NCBI GenBank assembly: GCA_020829485.1
Contig: JAIVFU010000004.1
Location: forward strand, 1 to 64,000
Origin: Nostoc sp. CHAB 5834
GTDB taxonomy: Bacteria > Cyanobacteriota > Cyanobacteriia > Cyanobacteriales > Nostocaceae
DNA length: 64,000 bases
Direction: 5' to 3'
Shown: piece by piece, positions 26,372-36,374 of the stretch
Numbering within the stretch: the stretch's first letter is position 1
Layout: each line of letters starts with the position of its first letter
Notes under the pieces: model-generated
Database searches by the model: none
The model's input: only the letters and a program-made list of their open reading frames with translations
What the model was told of the DNA's origin: nothing
Position numbers and translations under genes: made by a program

Positions 26372-27559
26372 TTAAACTTTTATATTGTCAGCAAAGCGAA
26401 TTTTAAGATAATCATCTTCTATCTTTGCTCCTCCTGGTTGTAGCGCTGCTAGAGCTTGTGGTAAAACCAAGTTACGACGGTGGTTGCCAATAGTAATGTT
26501 TAATTCGTCTCCATTTTTACTCAGTTGAATTTGGTTTTTCGGAATTCCAGGTAAATAAATTTCTAAGCTGTATTGGTTTTGCTCCTGTACGACTCTCATA
26601 GTCGTTTCTTTATAATAAACCTGAGCCGGATCTTCATCTTTATAGAGGGTTTCTTTCAGGCGTTCTAAGGCAGCTAAACCGCACATTTCTTCAGAAAATA
26701 GGGGAACTTCTTTCACAGGTAGAGGATGGAAATTATCATGAATTTCCTGGCGATATTGCTCCTGACTTTCCTTCCAACGTTGGAAAAATGGGTCTTGGAC
26801 AACACTAGGAATAATCCGATTAGCCACAATTAAATCTGTTGCCACATTATACAAACTCAGATAAGCATGGGCCCTTAGAGACTCTTTAATCACCATCTTT
26901 TCAGGATTAGTTACCAAACGCACTGAAGTTTGAGTATTGTCTGTTAATACTTTTTCCAGGGCTTCAATTTGTTCATAAAACTCATAAGGTGCATCCATCA
27001 CCTCTTTATCTGGTAGCGAAAAACCAGCAATTGGTCTAAAAAAAGGTTCAACCAGAGGGCGAAGTGCTACGGAGATATTTTGGAATGGTTTGTAAAAACG
27101 GCGCATATACCAGCCACCGACTTCAGGTAAACTCAGCAAGCGCAGTGCAGTGCCCGTGGGGGCTGAGTCGATAATTAAAACATCAAACTCACCTTCATCG
27201 TAATGGCGTTTCATCCTTACCAAGCCAAAAATCTCATCCATGCCTGGTAAAATTGCCAATTCTTCTGCTTGTATGCCGTCTAAACCCCTTGCCTGTAAAA
27301 CTTGAGTAATGTAACGTTTTACCGCACCCCAGTTTCCCTCAAGTTCTTGCAGAGCATCCAATTCTGCACCCCACAGATTTGGGCGGATTTTTTGGGGTGC
27401 ATGTCCCAGTTCTATGTCAAAACTGTCTGCAAGGGAATGAGCGGGATCTGTACTTAAAACCAATGTCTGATAGCCTAGTTCCGCACAACGGAGTCCAGTC
27501 GCAGCAGCAACGGAAGTTTTGCCCACGCCGCCTTTACCGGTCATTAAAATTACACGCAT
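26372..27559 (-). CDS. ArsA/Get3-family ATPase with C-terminal Hsp20-like domain
   Basis: 395 residues. Deviant Walker [10 protein letters not shown] at the N-terminus, switch motif [12 protein letters not shown] and [12 protein letters not shown] identify the ArsA/TRC40 family. The last ~80 residues ([20 protein letters not shown]) fit the alpha-crystallin-like domain seen fused to cyanobacterial ArsA proteins. No arsenite-binding cysteine cluster and no arsB nearby, so a role in membrane-protein or chaperone handling is more likely than arsenic export. Monocistronic. Confidence 0.9.
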   Translation of the reverse strand: MRVILMTGKGGVGKTSVAAATGLRCAELGYQTLVLSTDPAHSLADSFDIELGHAPQKIRPNLWGAELDALQELEGNWGAVKRYITQVLQARGLDGIQAEELAILPGMDEIFGLVRMKRHYDEGEFDVLIIDSAPTGTALRLLSLPEVGGWYMRRFYKPFQNISVALRPLVEPFFRPIAGFSLPDKEVMDAPYEFYEQIEALEKVLTDNTQTSVRLVTNPEKMVIKESLRAHAYLSLYNVATDLIVANRIIPSVVQDPFFQRWKESQEQYRQEIHDNFHPLPVKEVPLFSEEMCGLAALERLKETLYKDEDPAQVYYKETTMRVVQEQNQYSLEIYLPGIPKNQIQLSKNGDELNITIGNHRRNLVLPQALAALQPGGAKIEDDYLKIRFADNIKV

Positions 27560-27878
27560 AGATGCTTTTGTCCTGCCTGAGGATTTTATTACATTTATTT
27601 ACATTATCGACTGTTTAAGAAAATAAATGCTCTTTCACTGCGTCTAGGCGTGAATAGTTTGAGTTGGTACTTCGGGGTGGGGAGTAGGGAGTAGGGAGTA
27701 GGGAGTAGGGAGTAGGGAGTAGGGGAAGAAATTAGCCCCGAAGTGAGGTTTAAAGCCGAGTGGAATTGTGGGCGAAAAAATCCTTGTAGCGATGTTGCCT
27801 TGAAACCCCACCTCTTATGGCTGACAAGTATTTTCCCCACTCCCGACTCCCCACTCCCTACTCCCTTTGATGCTTAGT
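27560..27878. other. Intergenic stretch with GGGAGTA heptamer array
   Basis: Holds about six GGGAGTA copies (27675-27724) and shorter G-rich/C-rich 7-mers near 27835-27865. The minus-strand open frame across it is a translated repeat. Confidence 0.7.
27675..27724. repeat. STRR, GGGAGTA x6
   Basis: Six near-perfect tandem heptamers between a GTGGGGA start and AGGGGAAG. Confidence 0.9.
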
Positions 27879-28622
27879 TTACTTCTTATTCCAGAGATTA
27901 ATAAATTCTTTATAGATAGCTGGGGTGATCTGACTTTGTAAGTGAGTTAGTGCATCACGATGGTTTTGATTGTTGTCATCATAATAAGTGAATAGATTCG
28001 TCAGCTTGACAATCTCAGGATTTTGATCGTTTGTTCCCCTCCATTTGTTAGTAACTTTGTGCAAAACGTCTTTGGGTAGATTTTGTTGTAAGTTACTTAG
28101 GGCTGCACTGTAAGAAGGATTTTGAGGATTCTTTTTGAATTGAGCCAATAAATCTATCAGCTTAATCTGTGACTGTGGCTGCGACTGCGGCTTATTTGTG
28201 AGAGTAGATTGCTGTAGAATTTGACGCTGTTCAATAGTGGCAATGCCACTTTCAGTTAAACCCTGAGATTTCTGAAATTTCTTGACTGCTGTATAGGTGG
28301 CTGGCCCATAAAAAGGCAAGCCTTTTGGAATTTCGGTATTGGTTGCAAAACCATGAAACTTTAATCTATTCTGAAGTCCAATGACTGTTTCTTCCATTAC
28401 ACTTCGAGTTTGGGCATCAGCGTTGCCATTAACCTCAAGTTTTTGTGGATACTGTTTCTGAAACTTTTTAATTGCTTCTTCAGTAGGATCATCTGTCAAG
28501 GAGTTGTTATTCCGCTTCCAGGGAGCAAATTTAGTCAGATCCGGTTTAGGATCTATCTCAGGAGCTAAATATCCCAGCCCAATCAATATATGACGGATGA
28601 CTTCAGGACTACTAACAGCCAT
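27879..28622 (-). CDS. Peptidoglycan-binding-domain protein
   Basis: About 247 residues from ATG at 28622, chosen because AAAGGAACC lies upstream and the 29 residues before it are not conserved-looking. Two peptidoglycan_binding_1-type repeats: the first around AIKKFQKQYPQKLEVNGNAD, the second around YTAVKKFQKSQGLTESG. The C-terminal part (LAQFKKNPQNPSYSAALSNL) is helical and unrecognised. No signal peptide is visible with this start, so cell-wall binding is uncertain. Confidence 0.75.
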   Translation of the reverse strand: MAVSSPEVIRHILIGLGYLAPEIDPKPDLTKFAPWKRNNNSLTDDPTEEAIKKFQKQYPQKLEVNGNADAQTRSVMEETVIGLQNRLKFHGFATNTEIPKGLPFYGPATYTAVKKFQKSQGLTESGIATIEQRQILQQSTLTNKPQSQPQSQIKLIDLLAQFKKNPQNPSYSAALSNLQQNLPKDVLHKVTNKWRGTNDQNPEIVKLTNLFTYYDDNNQNHRDALTHLQSQITPAIYKEFINLWNKK

Positions 28623-28709
28623 ACTTTTTGGTTCCTTTGCTACTAAACTACCATTTAATGTATCTTGGTTTACAAAAACTATGTAAGTAAAAATCAATAA
28701 ATCTAACAT

Positions 28710-29088
28710 ATCTTGTTTACAAGGTGTTCCAAACTTTAAGCGATGTGTGATCCAAGGTGCAACTCTTGGAGACGTTTAGCTTTGATAAGCGATCGCTTTG
28801 GGTTGTTTCTAAATAGCGATCGCATATATTACATGTCATTATGAAAAATTAGCCAGCAATAACGCCGTAAGATCCTCGATTTTGGTAGTTTAAGTAGCGC
28901 GATCGCACTTGTAGGATTAGTGGGAAAGCATATATTGCTGAAGTCTTAAACTTGATAATAGTGCGATCGCTCTTTATTGATTGTAAGGTTCGCAGTTACT
29001 ATATATTACTGAGTTGGAAGTAGTTTAATATTAAAGTGCCGCAAGAATCTATGCTCTCATAAGTGGTAAAGTTTGAGGAAGACTCATT
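28710..29088. other. HIP1-dense intergenic stretch
   Basis: At least four GCGATCGC sites lie within about 190 bp. There is no open frame of quality. Probably the promoter region of the Uma2 gene at its right end. Confidence 0.5.
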
Positions 29089-29625
29089 ATGAAGTCAGTT
29101 GCAAAGATCCCTTTAGCCGAGTTTCTCTCTCAACCCAACATTGAGGCTTCCCCGGCATGGGAGTTAATTAACGGGCAAGCGCTGGAAAAACCAATGCCAA
29201 CCCTTTTTCACTCGCAGCTACAACGCAATTTGGTAAATTATATAAATCGTCATACTGAGCAGTTTGAAGCCGTGCAAGAACTGCGTTGTATTGTACCTCC
29301 CTACTCCCCAGTACCAGATATTTCCGTTATAGCTTGCGATCGCCTTGACGATAAAGATGTCCCTCTAGAGGGAGCGCCTGACTGGTTAATTGAAATTCGC
29401 TCTCCTGATCAAAGCACCCTAGACTTGCAAAACAAAATTCTTCACTGTCTTAGCAACGGAACACAATTAGCTTGGCTAATAGATATAACTCGCCAACAGA
29501 TTTGGGTATGGCTTGGAGATGATCTGCCACTGGTTTATTCCGCAGAAGACATTTTACCAACTTTGGGGGATTTGCCAAAGCTTATGGTTAACGCGGTGAT
29601 GGCTATGACTCGCAGGCAAAGCTAA
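29089..29625 (+). CDS. Uma2-family (DUF820) restriction-endonuclease-like protein
   Basis: 178 residues with the PD-(D/E)xK-like core of the Uma2 family: WELINGQALEKPMP, VPDISVIACDRLDD and WLIEIRSPDQSTLDLQNKI. Uma2 proteins are greatly expanded in cyanobacteria and their target is unknown. The family lysine appears as NKI. A second, divergent member is at 40140. Monocistronic. Confidence 0.88.
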   Translation: MKSVAKIPLAEFLSQPNIEASPAWELINGQALEKPMPTLFHSQLQRNLVNYINRHTEQFEAVQELRCIVPPYSPVPDISVIACDRLDDKDVPLEGAPDWLIEIRSPDQSTLDLQNKILHCLSNGTQLAWLIDITRQQIWVWLGDDLPLVYSAEDILPTLGDLPKLMVNAVMAMTRRQS

Positions 29626-29986
29626 ACTAAAAGTCATGTAACCACACACTTTAGATGTTACTCATTAGACATCTCCGAAAAAGAATTGTTTTGACGTAGC
29701 ACTGCTACGTCTCTACAAGGGTTTTGGGTGATGTCTTTTGTACAGTGCGTAAGTTCTAATAAAGTTGAGTATACTTTGAGTTATAATTGATATCTCTTTA
29801 GCAGAGATACTAATAATAAAGATTTCAGTATTTGTACGTAAAATTAACGCAATTAAATTTTGGATTTATAAAATTTAAGTACAAAATAAGTATTCACCAC
29901 TAGCTAATGATTTCATTTTTAGTGGAACATCATTGCTGGCGGTGAGCATTTACGGTAATTTGTATGTTGGTGAAGGGTTCTACTAT
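29626..29986. other. Intergenic stretch between convergent genes
   Basis: Contains a palindrome (GACGTAGCACTGCTACGTCTCTAC, 29692-29716) preceded by ATTAGACATCTCCGAAAA, a pair also seen around 22620-22710, so this is a larger shared repeat in opposite arrangement. Otherwise AT-rich with no gene. Confidence 0.55.
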
Positions 29987-30361
29987 CTAAGAAAAAGAAT
30001 CTAAATCTAAAGATTGCATACCTTCGCGTTCTATAAAGGTCATCATACTTCCTAACTGCAACCAAACTAATAAACAAGTAAACAGACTAATTGGTAAACC
30101 GACTCCTAAAGCTAAAGAGGAGGGAAAGCCAAATATTGCTAAACCTGAAGATAGAAATAGACTAGTACCGCCGGTTATACCGATAAATGGCACAAGTAAT
30201 TGTTTCAATGTGGAACGCGGTTTAGCATTTTCTGTACGCTCGCTTGGCCATTTCTGTACAATTACTTTCAAAGTACCAGATAATGCCAAACCAGATGTTA
30301 ATGCTGTGAGAAAGCCAACAAGTAACAGAAAATAAGGCGGTTGCAGAGGAAAATAATACAT
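29987..30361 (-). CDS. Small multi-helix membrane protein, unknown
   Basis: 124 residues with three or four hydrophobic segments (YFLLLVGFLTALTSGLALSG; LVPFIGITGGTSLFLSSGLA; LGVGLPISLFTCLLVWLQLG) and a positively charged loop. I know no function. It lies 33 bp downstream of the UbiB-like kinase gene on the same strand, so the two are probably co-transcribed. Confidence 0.7.
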   Translation of the reverse strand: MYYFPLQPPYFLLLVGFLTALTSGLALSGTLKVIVQKWPSERTENAKPRSTLKQLLVPFIGITGGTSLFLSSGLAIFGFPSSLALGVGLPISLFTCLLVWLQLGSMMTFIEREGMQSLDLDSFS

Positions 30362-30394
30362 GAAAACTCCTGATTTATATTAAAGAAAGATTTT

Positions 30395-32179
30395 TTACTT
30401 TTTGTTTGTTGGCTGGTTCCCAGCAAAAGGCTCAAGGAATGTAGCTTTTGGCAGGATAGCAGCTGCGCCTTCCCTGGATAAGTTTGTTAAAATGCCGATC
30501 GCTACATTTAATAAACGATCCGGTTTTATGTCATCTTTAACCAGGTTCCACAGGCGTTGGACATCTTCGGTGTGGAGGCGGTCATCTTCGGTGAGAGCAA
30601 GCACCAACTGCCGCCGCAGAAACTTGCCTTCTTCCGAAATTAAATATTGGAACCCTATCTCGGCTGTGGGCAATACATCAAAGTTGTTATCAGTCCGAGC
30701 GATCGCAATTAAATCTTCTAATCGCTGCCACTGAAATTTACCATCTTTGAATAACACATTCAATAATCGTCGCCGTAATTCCGGCGATTCCCCTGTCAGC
30801 AAGCGCCGTGCTATGTAGGGATAACCCACGTCAACAATTTTGAAATCTGGGTTGAGACTAAGGGCAATACCTTCTTGAGTCACCAAGGAACGAATAATCA
30901 AAGCAAACGTCGCCGGGACTCGGAAAGGATATTCATACATCAGTTCCGAGAATTCATCGGTAATAGTTTTGAAGTTAAAATCCTTGACATTTTTGCCTAT
31001 GGCGTTTCCCAGCACCGCTTCTAATGCTGGCACAATCGGGCAAATATTCGTGTCTGGAGTCAGAAATCCTAATTTTACAAAATCTTCGGCTAAGTCGGTG
31101 TAGTCTTTATTCACCAAATGCACTAGTGCATCCACCAGTGTTTCTTTGGTGGTTTCCTCCAACTGATCCATCATGCCGAAGTCAATATAAGCCATGCGAC
31201 CATCGGGTACAGCAAACAAATTGCCGGGATGAGGGTCAGCATGAAAGAAGCCGTGTTCTAAAAGCTGTTGCAATCCTGATGTAACGCCAATTTGGATAAT
31301 CGCTTCTGGATCTAAACCTGCTTCTCGGATGCGTTTAGTATCTGTCAACTTGAAGCCGTCAATCCATTCCAGCGTTAAAACGTGGGTATTGGTATAACGC
31401 CAGTAAATTCCTGGAACTTTAACTTGGGGGTCGTTGCGGAAGTTGCTAGCAAATTTTTCGGCGTTGCGACCTTCATTTATATAGTCGATTTCTTCAAATA
31501 ACTTCGTGCCAAACTCGTCCACGATTAAAGTTAGGTCGTGACCGAGATTAAGGGGCAACCAAGGAGCTACCCAACTCGCCCCCCACCGCAATAGATAAAG
31601 GTCGCGGGTGAGAGTCGGGCGTAAGTTGGGGCGTTGCACCTTCACTGCGACTTCTTCGCCACTGATCAGACGACCACGATATACTTGACCCAAGCTAGCT
31701 GCTGCTACTGGGCTAGGCGACAGTTCGCTAAAGCTTTCATGAATGGGACGGTCTAGTTCAGTTTCGATAATTTTGTAAGCGATCGCATTATCGAAGGGTG
31801 GTAACTGATCTTGTAACTTGATCAGTTCTTCTAAAAAGTCCTTACGGATTAGGTCAGGTCTGGTTGAGAGGGCTTGACCAACTTTGATAAAAGCCGGGCC
31901 GAGGCGGGTGAGCAGTTCTCGCAACTGGATAGCTCGTTTACCCTTGTTCTGCTCAACTTTATCTTGCCATTCGTCCCACTTGAGACTAAGTATAAATCCC
32001 GCAAAAGAGGAGATAATTCTCAGGAGTCGCCCCCACGCTAGCCAGGGACGGTAACTATAGTAGCGAGCGATCGCCTCTGGATTATAGAGTTTTAGCAGAG
32101 CAGGTTGATACTGACCCACGCCTTTATTTGCCTCTTCAACTGAAAAATTTACAATGATTGTTTTTCTCCTAACCCACAA
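30395..32179 (-). CDS. ABC1/UbiB-family atypical kinase
   Basis: Up to 594 residues. Family signatures are KVGQALSTRPDLI (KxGQ motif), AAASLGQVYRG (alanine-rich loop in place of the P-loop), FHADPHPGNLF and YIDFGMMD (metal-binding Asp). Members act in quinone or prenyl-lipid metabolism at membranes; the C-terminal region may be membrane-associated. The start is uncertain: the open frame begins with a TTG at 32179, while a good AGGAG lies inside it before ATC ATT GTA. Initiation may therefore be at ATT or at a later GTG. Confidence 0.92.
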   Translation of the reverse strand: MWVRRKTIIVNFSVEEANKGVGQYQPALLKLYNPEAIARYYSYRPWLAWGRLLRIISSFAGFILSLKWDEWQDKVEQNKGKRAIQLRELLTRLGPAFIKVGQALSTRPDLIRKDFLEELIKLQDQLPPFDNAIAYKIIETELDRPIHESFSELSPSPVAAASLGQVYRGRLISGEEVAVKVQRPNLRPTLTRDLYLLRWGASWVAPWLPLNLGHDLTLIVDEFGTKLFEEIDYINEGRNAEKFASNFRNDPQVKVPGIYWRYTNTHVLTLEWIDGFKLTDTKRIREAGLDPEAIIQIGVTSGLQQLLEHGFFHADPHPGNLFAVPDGRMAYIDFGMMDQLEETTKETLVDALVHLVNKDYTDLAEDFVKLGFLTPDTNICPIVPALEAVLGNAIGKNVKDFNFKTITDEFSELMYEYPFRVPATFALIIRSLVTQEGIALSLNPDFKIVDVGYPYIARRLLTGESPELRRRLLNVLFKDGKFQWQRLEDLIAIARTDNNFDVLPTAEIGFQYLISEEGKFLRRQLVLALTEDDRLHTEDVQRLWNLVKDDIKPDRLLNVAIGILTNLSREGAAAILPKATFLEPFAGNQPTNKK

Positions 32180-33033
32180 GTTAGTTGCAAGTTAAGGATG
32201 GCGGTAGTCTTTTATCTAAAACAACTAGAACTCTACCCTTTTAGGATAGTGTTCGCAGTGATTTTAGCATCTGTTACTGCCTAAGATTTGTTTATCTTTT
32301 TCTTAATTATACTTTATAAAACTACAACTACTTCTCCAACTTTTAAATGATTTTATTTTTTCTTAACCATTATTTATAATAATATAAATATCTACCTGTA
32401 TCTGAATTATGCAAATTTAAATAAAGTGCGATCGTAAGTAACTTTATTTACTAACAGTTATATGAAGTAAGTAGGATGGCGAAAATAATTTGCATGTTTG
32501 TAGTAAGGACTTTAGTCCTAAAAGAAGGACTGAAGTCCTTACTACGAACTGGATTACAATAATTTTACATTACAAAACACATAGTTTGAATTATTCACAC
32601 CGACTTACTTAGTAAGCTGATATGCGTCTAAATTATATAAACATTCTTTATAATCGTTAACGGTTGACGGTTGACGGTCATCAGTCATCAGTCAACGGTC
32701 AATAGTCATCAGGTAAATGTACAAATTAAATGCGTAACAGCTTAGTAGTATTACTGTCTTGGATTTAATCTTCATTACCATTCCCGCCTCAGAATAAATT
32801 CCTCTGTATAGAACAGCACCCCAAAGCCCCTCTAATGTTACAAAAATGTGGGTAACGACAATGATTTATTTACGCCGTGCTGTACTAGTCCTAGAATTGT
32901 ATAGTTAGGTGGAAGAATCAACCCGCGACTCATAACAGAATTATTATTTATAATTGCTATAAATTTGGTAATTGGTAGTGATTTTGCCACACTTACCAAT
33001 TACCAATTAGCTACTTTTAACCATCGTGCAATG
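32180..33033. other. Long repeat-bearing intergenic region
   Basis: AT-rich with no gene. It contains a palindromic unit (32498-32552: GTAGTAAGGACTTTAGTCCT facing AGGACTGAAGTCCTTACTAC) and a degenerate STRR run of GGTTGACGGTTGACGGTCA type at 32658-32712. Confidence 0.6.
32498..32552. repeat. Palindromic GTAGTAAGGACTTTAGTCC repeat
   Basis: Long inverted repeat with arms GTAGTAAGGACTTTAGTCCT and AGGACTGAAGTCCTTACTAC, related to the units at 619 and 12052 but without the GCGCT or GAGCG inner hairpin. Confidence 0.75.
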
Positions 33034-35715
33034 CTATTTAGATTTTGCCTCCAAGTTTTCTAAACGGCTTCTCAATTCCTGATTTTGTTGTTTTAGTTGG
33101 TCGAAATCCTCACGCAATTGACGCAGGGTTTTTTCTGAACCAATATTCTTTTGCACCTTAGAAATTTCTTCTTCAGCATAGCGACGTACACGCCCATCGG
33201 CTGTTTGTTCAGCTAGCGATCGCAAAATCCCCACTGCTTTGGGTGTTTCCATTTGTCCTAATGCTGAGGCTACCGCCACTTGCGTTAAAAAGAAGGTTTC
33301 TTTAGCTAGTTCTGTTAATTTTTCTAAAATCCGTTCCAAATTAGCCGGACTTTGACCTACAGAAATCTTTCCTAAAGCGCGAATTGTAGCTAAACGTAGG
33401 GGTTGTGGTACACCGAGTTTGGTATATTCGATTAGCAAATTTAAAGCTGCTTCCGAAGTTTTGAATTCAGCTAAACCAGCAATCGCTCCACTCCGCACGA
33501 CTTCATTCAAACTCGCCTTTTCTTCTAAAACGGATTTCAGCAGCTTTAGTACCTTGTCTTCCTTGGGTTTTTCTTCCAAGTTTGCCGATGCAATAGCCCC
33601 GATCACACGAGAAGCTGCTGCTTCCACGTAATAGCTAGGATCGCCCTTTTGTACTAACCCTCTCACAACTTTATAGCTTTCAGCAGTTTTAATTTGAGCA
33701 AGTGCTTCCACTACAGCTCGTCGCACATAAGCATTTTTATCTTTTAACCCAACAACTAAGCTATCAAAAGCTTGATCTAAATTAATTTGAGCTAGTTGTT
33801 TCGCCGCTTCCACACGCACACCCCACAATGGGTCATTTTTTAGCGAAGCAGAAAGCGCTTTTGTTGCTTCTAACCCGCCTTTTTTTGCTAAAGCTACTGC
33901 TGCATAAATACGCGAAATCGGGTCAGTATCAAATTCTAACTGTGCTTTTAACTCTGATATTGGATACTCTAAAGCTACTGTTTTTAGATAATTATTTCCA
34001 ACATCAAAGCTAATAAATTGGGGCTTATTTTCTAGGGGAAAGTAGAAGCTTTGTTCCCGTTCATTTACCCGCACTACAAAAGTTTTTAGTTGTGAGTTAT
34101 GAGTTTGGAGTTTGGAATTATTTTTAACTCCTAACTCCTGTACAGACGCGATTAATCGCGTCTCTACTCCTAACTCCTCATTTCTCCCTTCTTCCTGTTG
34201 GGTATAGCCAAAACCAATAGGTATTTTTAAATCAAACAAATCCTTGCTGCCATTTGTACCTTCGGCAGCTTGGGTTTGAGTTAGCGTGATTTTTGCCAAA
34301 TTAGCATCACCATCCCAAGAGTAAGCGACTTTAAAATCGGGATGACCACCACGAAAAACATATTGGTCAAACAGGAATAAAAGATTATGTCCGGTAGCCT
34401 TTTCAATTGCCCTGAGTAAGTCTACTGTTTCTACGGTTTTGTGGGCATTATCTTGAACAAATGTTTGGATAGCCTGCCAAAACAATTCATCTCCTAATTG
34501 GGCCCGAATCATGTGATAAACACAAGACCCTTTTTCGTAAATGTGGCGATCGTAAAGCTCAATAGCTTCCCGGTAAACATGTGTTACCATCGGGCGACGA
34601 TAACGGCTGCTATCTTCACTTAAGTAACGACGAGCTTCTAATAAACGATAATAAGCTGCTTCTTCTAAACTATATTCCTGTTCTGTCCACATCACCTCAG
34701 AATAGGAAGCCATCCCTTCTTTGATCCAAGCATGAGACCAATGCTTAATCACCACCAAATCCCCAAACCACTGGTGCGCGAGTTCGTGGACAACTAAACT
34801 TTCAGTATTGCGGTTATCTAAAGCGGCGCGTTCATCCAGCAAGCATCTATCTGTTAACAGTGTTGTGGAGGTGTTTTCCATCCCGCCAAAGATGAAGTCA
34901 TCGACGCAAACCTGGGCGTATTTCGGGAAAGGATATGGATAGCCATACTTTTGGCTCAAAAATTCGATCATGCGGGGAGTTTTGCCCATGCTGCGTTTAG
35001 CATCTTCCTCCCGTCCCTTTTCTACGTAGTAGGTAACTGGTTTACCGTTCCACTCATCCTGAATTTCGGCAAAATCACCTATTGCCAAAGTCATCAAGTA
35101 GGTAGGATGAACTTGTTGCTGTAACCAATGGTAGATTTTGTAATCACCATCTTCTGTGGTGTTAATCAATTCGCCGTTGGAAATCGCCACCAGAGGGTTT
35201 GGGACACGAACCCGAATTTCTGAAGTAGACAATTGTCCTGGGTAGTCAAAGCAGGGGAACCAAAAGCGAGAGTCTTCGTCTTCTCCCTGAGTCCAAACTT
35301 GAGTTGGCTTGTTTGGGTAGTGCTTGTCTGGTTGAATAAAGTAAAGACCGCGTTGCGGTTTTGCCACTGAATAGGCGATCGCAATCAGCAAGCGTTTACC
35401 AATTTGAGTCGCCTCAGCAAGTTGGATGGAAAGCTGTTCCCCGTCGTAGTCAAAATTTTGTGGCACCTCGTCCACTTGCACAGACTCGATATTCAGGTTG
35501 ACAGCATCCAAAGTCAAACGGTCAATGCCATTACGGATTGGTAAGAGGCGAATGCTACAATTGCCCTGATAGCTTTGCTTTGGGATATCCAAGCTGAGAT
35601 CGAGAAAAATATGCTCTACCTGTCCGGGGCGATCGGGGTTGTAGTGTGGTCTTGCTCCCGGTAACTCAAAAGGTTTGTGTACGTTATTATCTGTATCAAA
35701 ATAAAACTTCGACAT
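33034..35715 (-). CDS. M1-family zinc aminopeptidase with HEAT-like repeats
   Basis: 893 residues. Substrate-binding motif GGMEN and zinc motif HELAHQWFG with the distal Glu in WIKEGMASYSE define a gluzincin aminopeptidase cleaving N-terminal residues from peptides. The C-terminal ~300 residues are HEAT-like helical repeats (RRAVVEALAQI, DPSYYVEAAASRVIGAI), ending in a coiled coil (LKQQNQELRSRLENLEAK). The segment around EELGVETRLIASVQELGV is an in-frame insertion of an interspersed palindrome and flanking heptamers, not expected in relatives. Cytoplasmic, monocistronic. Confidence 0.93.
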   Translation of the reverse strand: MSKFYFDTDNNVHKPFELPGARPHYNPDRPGQVEHIFLDLSLDIPKQSYQGNCSIRLLPIRNGIDRLTLDAVNLNIESVQVDEVPQNFDYDGEQLSIQLAEATQIGKRLLIAIAYSVAKPQRGLYFIQPDKHYPNKPTQVWTQGEDEDSRFWFPCFDYPGQLSTSEIRVRVPNPLVAISNGELINTTEDGDYKIYHWLQQQVHPTYLMTLAIGDFAEIQDEWNGKPVTYYVEKGREEDAKRSMGKTPRMIEFLSQKYGYPYPFPKYAQVCVDDFIFGGMENTSTTLLTDRCLLDERAALDNRNTESLVVHELAHQWFGDLVVIKHWSHAWIKEGMASYSEVMWTEQEYSLEEAAYYRLLEARRYLSEDSSRYRRPMVTHVYREAIELYDRHIYEKGSCVYHMIRAQLGDELFWQAIQTFVQDNAHKTVETVDLLRAIEKATGHNLLFLFDQYVFRGGHPDFKVAYSWDGDANLAKITLTQTQAAEGTNGSKDLFDLKIPIGFGYTQQEEGRNEELGVETRLIASVQELGVKNNSKLQTHNSQLKTFVVRVNEREQSFYFPLENKPQFISFDVGNNYLKTVALEYPISELKAQLEFDTDPISRIYAAVALAKKGGLEATKALSASLKNDPLWGVRVEAAKQLAQINLDQAFDSLVVGLKDKNAYVRRAVVEALAQIKTAESYKVVRGLVQKGDPSYYVEAAASRVIGAIASANLEEKPKEDKVLKLLKSVLEEKASLNEVVRSGAIAGLAEFKTSEAALNLLIEYTKLGVPQPLRLATIRALGKISVGQSPANLERILEKLTELAKETFFLTQVAVASALGQMETPKAVGILRSLAEQTADGRVRRYAEEEISKVQKNIGSEKTLRQLREDFDQLKQQNQELRSRLENLEAKSK
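34141..34167. repeat. Interspersed palindrome inside the aminopeptidase gene
   Basis: TACAGACGCGATTAATCGCGTCTCTAC, perfect for the inner arms. It is flanked by AGGAGTTAGGAGT-type heptamers on both sides and read through in frame as VETRLIASV. The same palindrome type occurs outside genes at 43568 and 54455. Confidence 0.85.
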
Positions 35716-36374
35716 TGATCCTTACTGACCTTGTAATCCTGAAAAGTCTGGCTTGGCTGGACGTAGTTAAGCAAAATAGCGGTGTCTAAATATATTTCCC
35801 AAATTAACAGGGCATTATGGAGGTGAGAATTCCCTTTTGGGATTGGGGGATTAAAATTAATCTCACCCGTATTTCCGAAGGTTGGCAGCCGATCCTTGGA
35901 CTTTTTTCCATATCCCTCCCGCATTTACTTTTACTGATGTTTTGCACTTTTTTGTCATCGAGTCAAGAGTCTCTTGCACCTCGATAAATTTTTATTAAGT
36001 ACAAACACTCCTAATTATTCTTATATAGGACTCCGATTTGATTGCGTGAAAACATACTGAGACTGAAAAGCCCGTTTATCCGGGTTTTATCGGAAATTTT
36101 GCTTACAAATCAGACAGGAGTCCTATAACTTAGGATAGCTTGCCTCTGTTGAGCAGGCTATTTTGTTTGAAATGAACAGCATATCATTTGCCGATTCGCT
36201 CCTCATCTCGTAGAAGTATTTTTTAGAGTAATTATTTTAGACTGCTAGCTTATAGGACTACTAATTTTATCAGTAAATACCGATCAATGAGCGGAAATTA
36301 TTAATAAATCCGAAAACTCTACAGTGACACTTGTATAAATCTCGGTGACAATCTGAGCAAAAGAGGATAACAAA
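35716..36374. other. Intergenic region between divergent genes, with a MITE
   Basis: Carries the 102-bp element at 36025-36126, otherwise AT-rich. The promoters of the aminopeptidase (leftward) and DUF3352 gene (rightward) must lie here. No gene seen. Confidence 0.55.
36025..36126. repeat. 102-bp MITE-like element with ATAGGACTCC inverted ends
   Basis: Ends ATAGGACTCC and GGAGTCCTAT are perfect 10-bp inverted repeats, extended imperfectly inward (GATTTGATTG / CAAATCAGAC). An internal hairpin AAAGCCCGTTTATCCGGGTTTT resembles a terminator. Confidence 0.7.

Noticed and set aside
27604..27840. 78-codon minus-strand ORF
   Set aside because: Its middle is a translated GGGAGTA array (SLLPTPY repeats).
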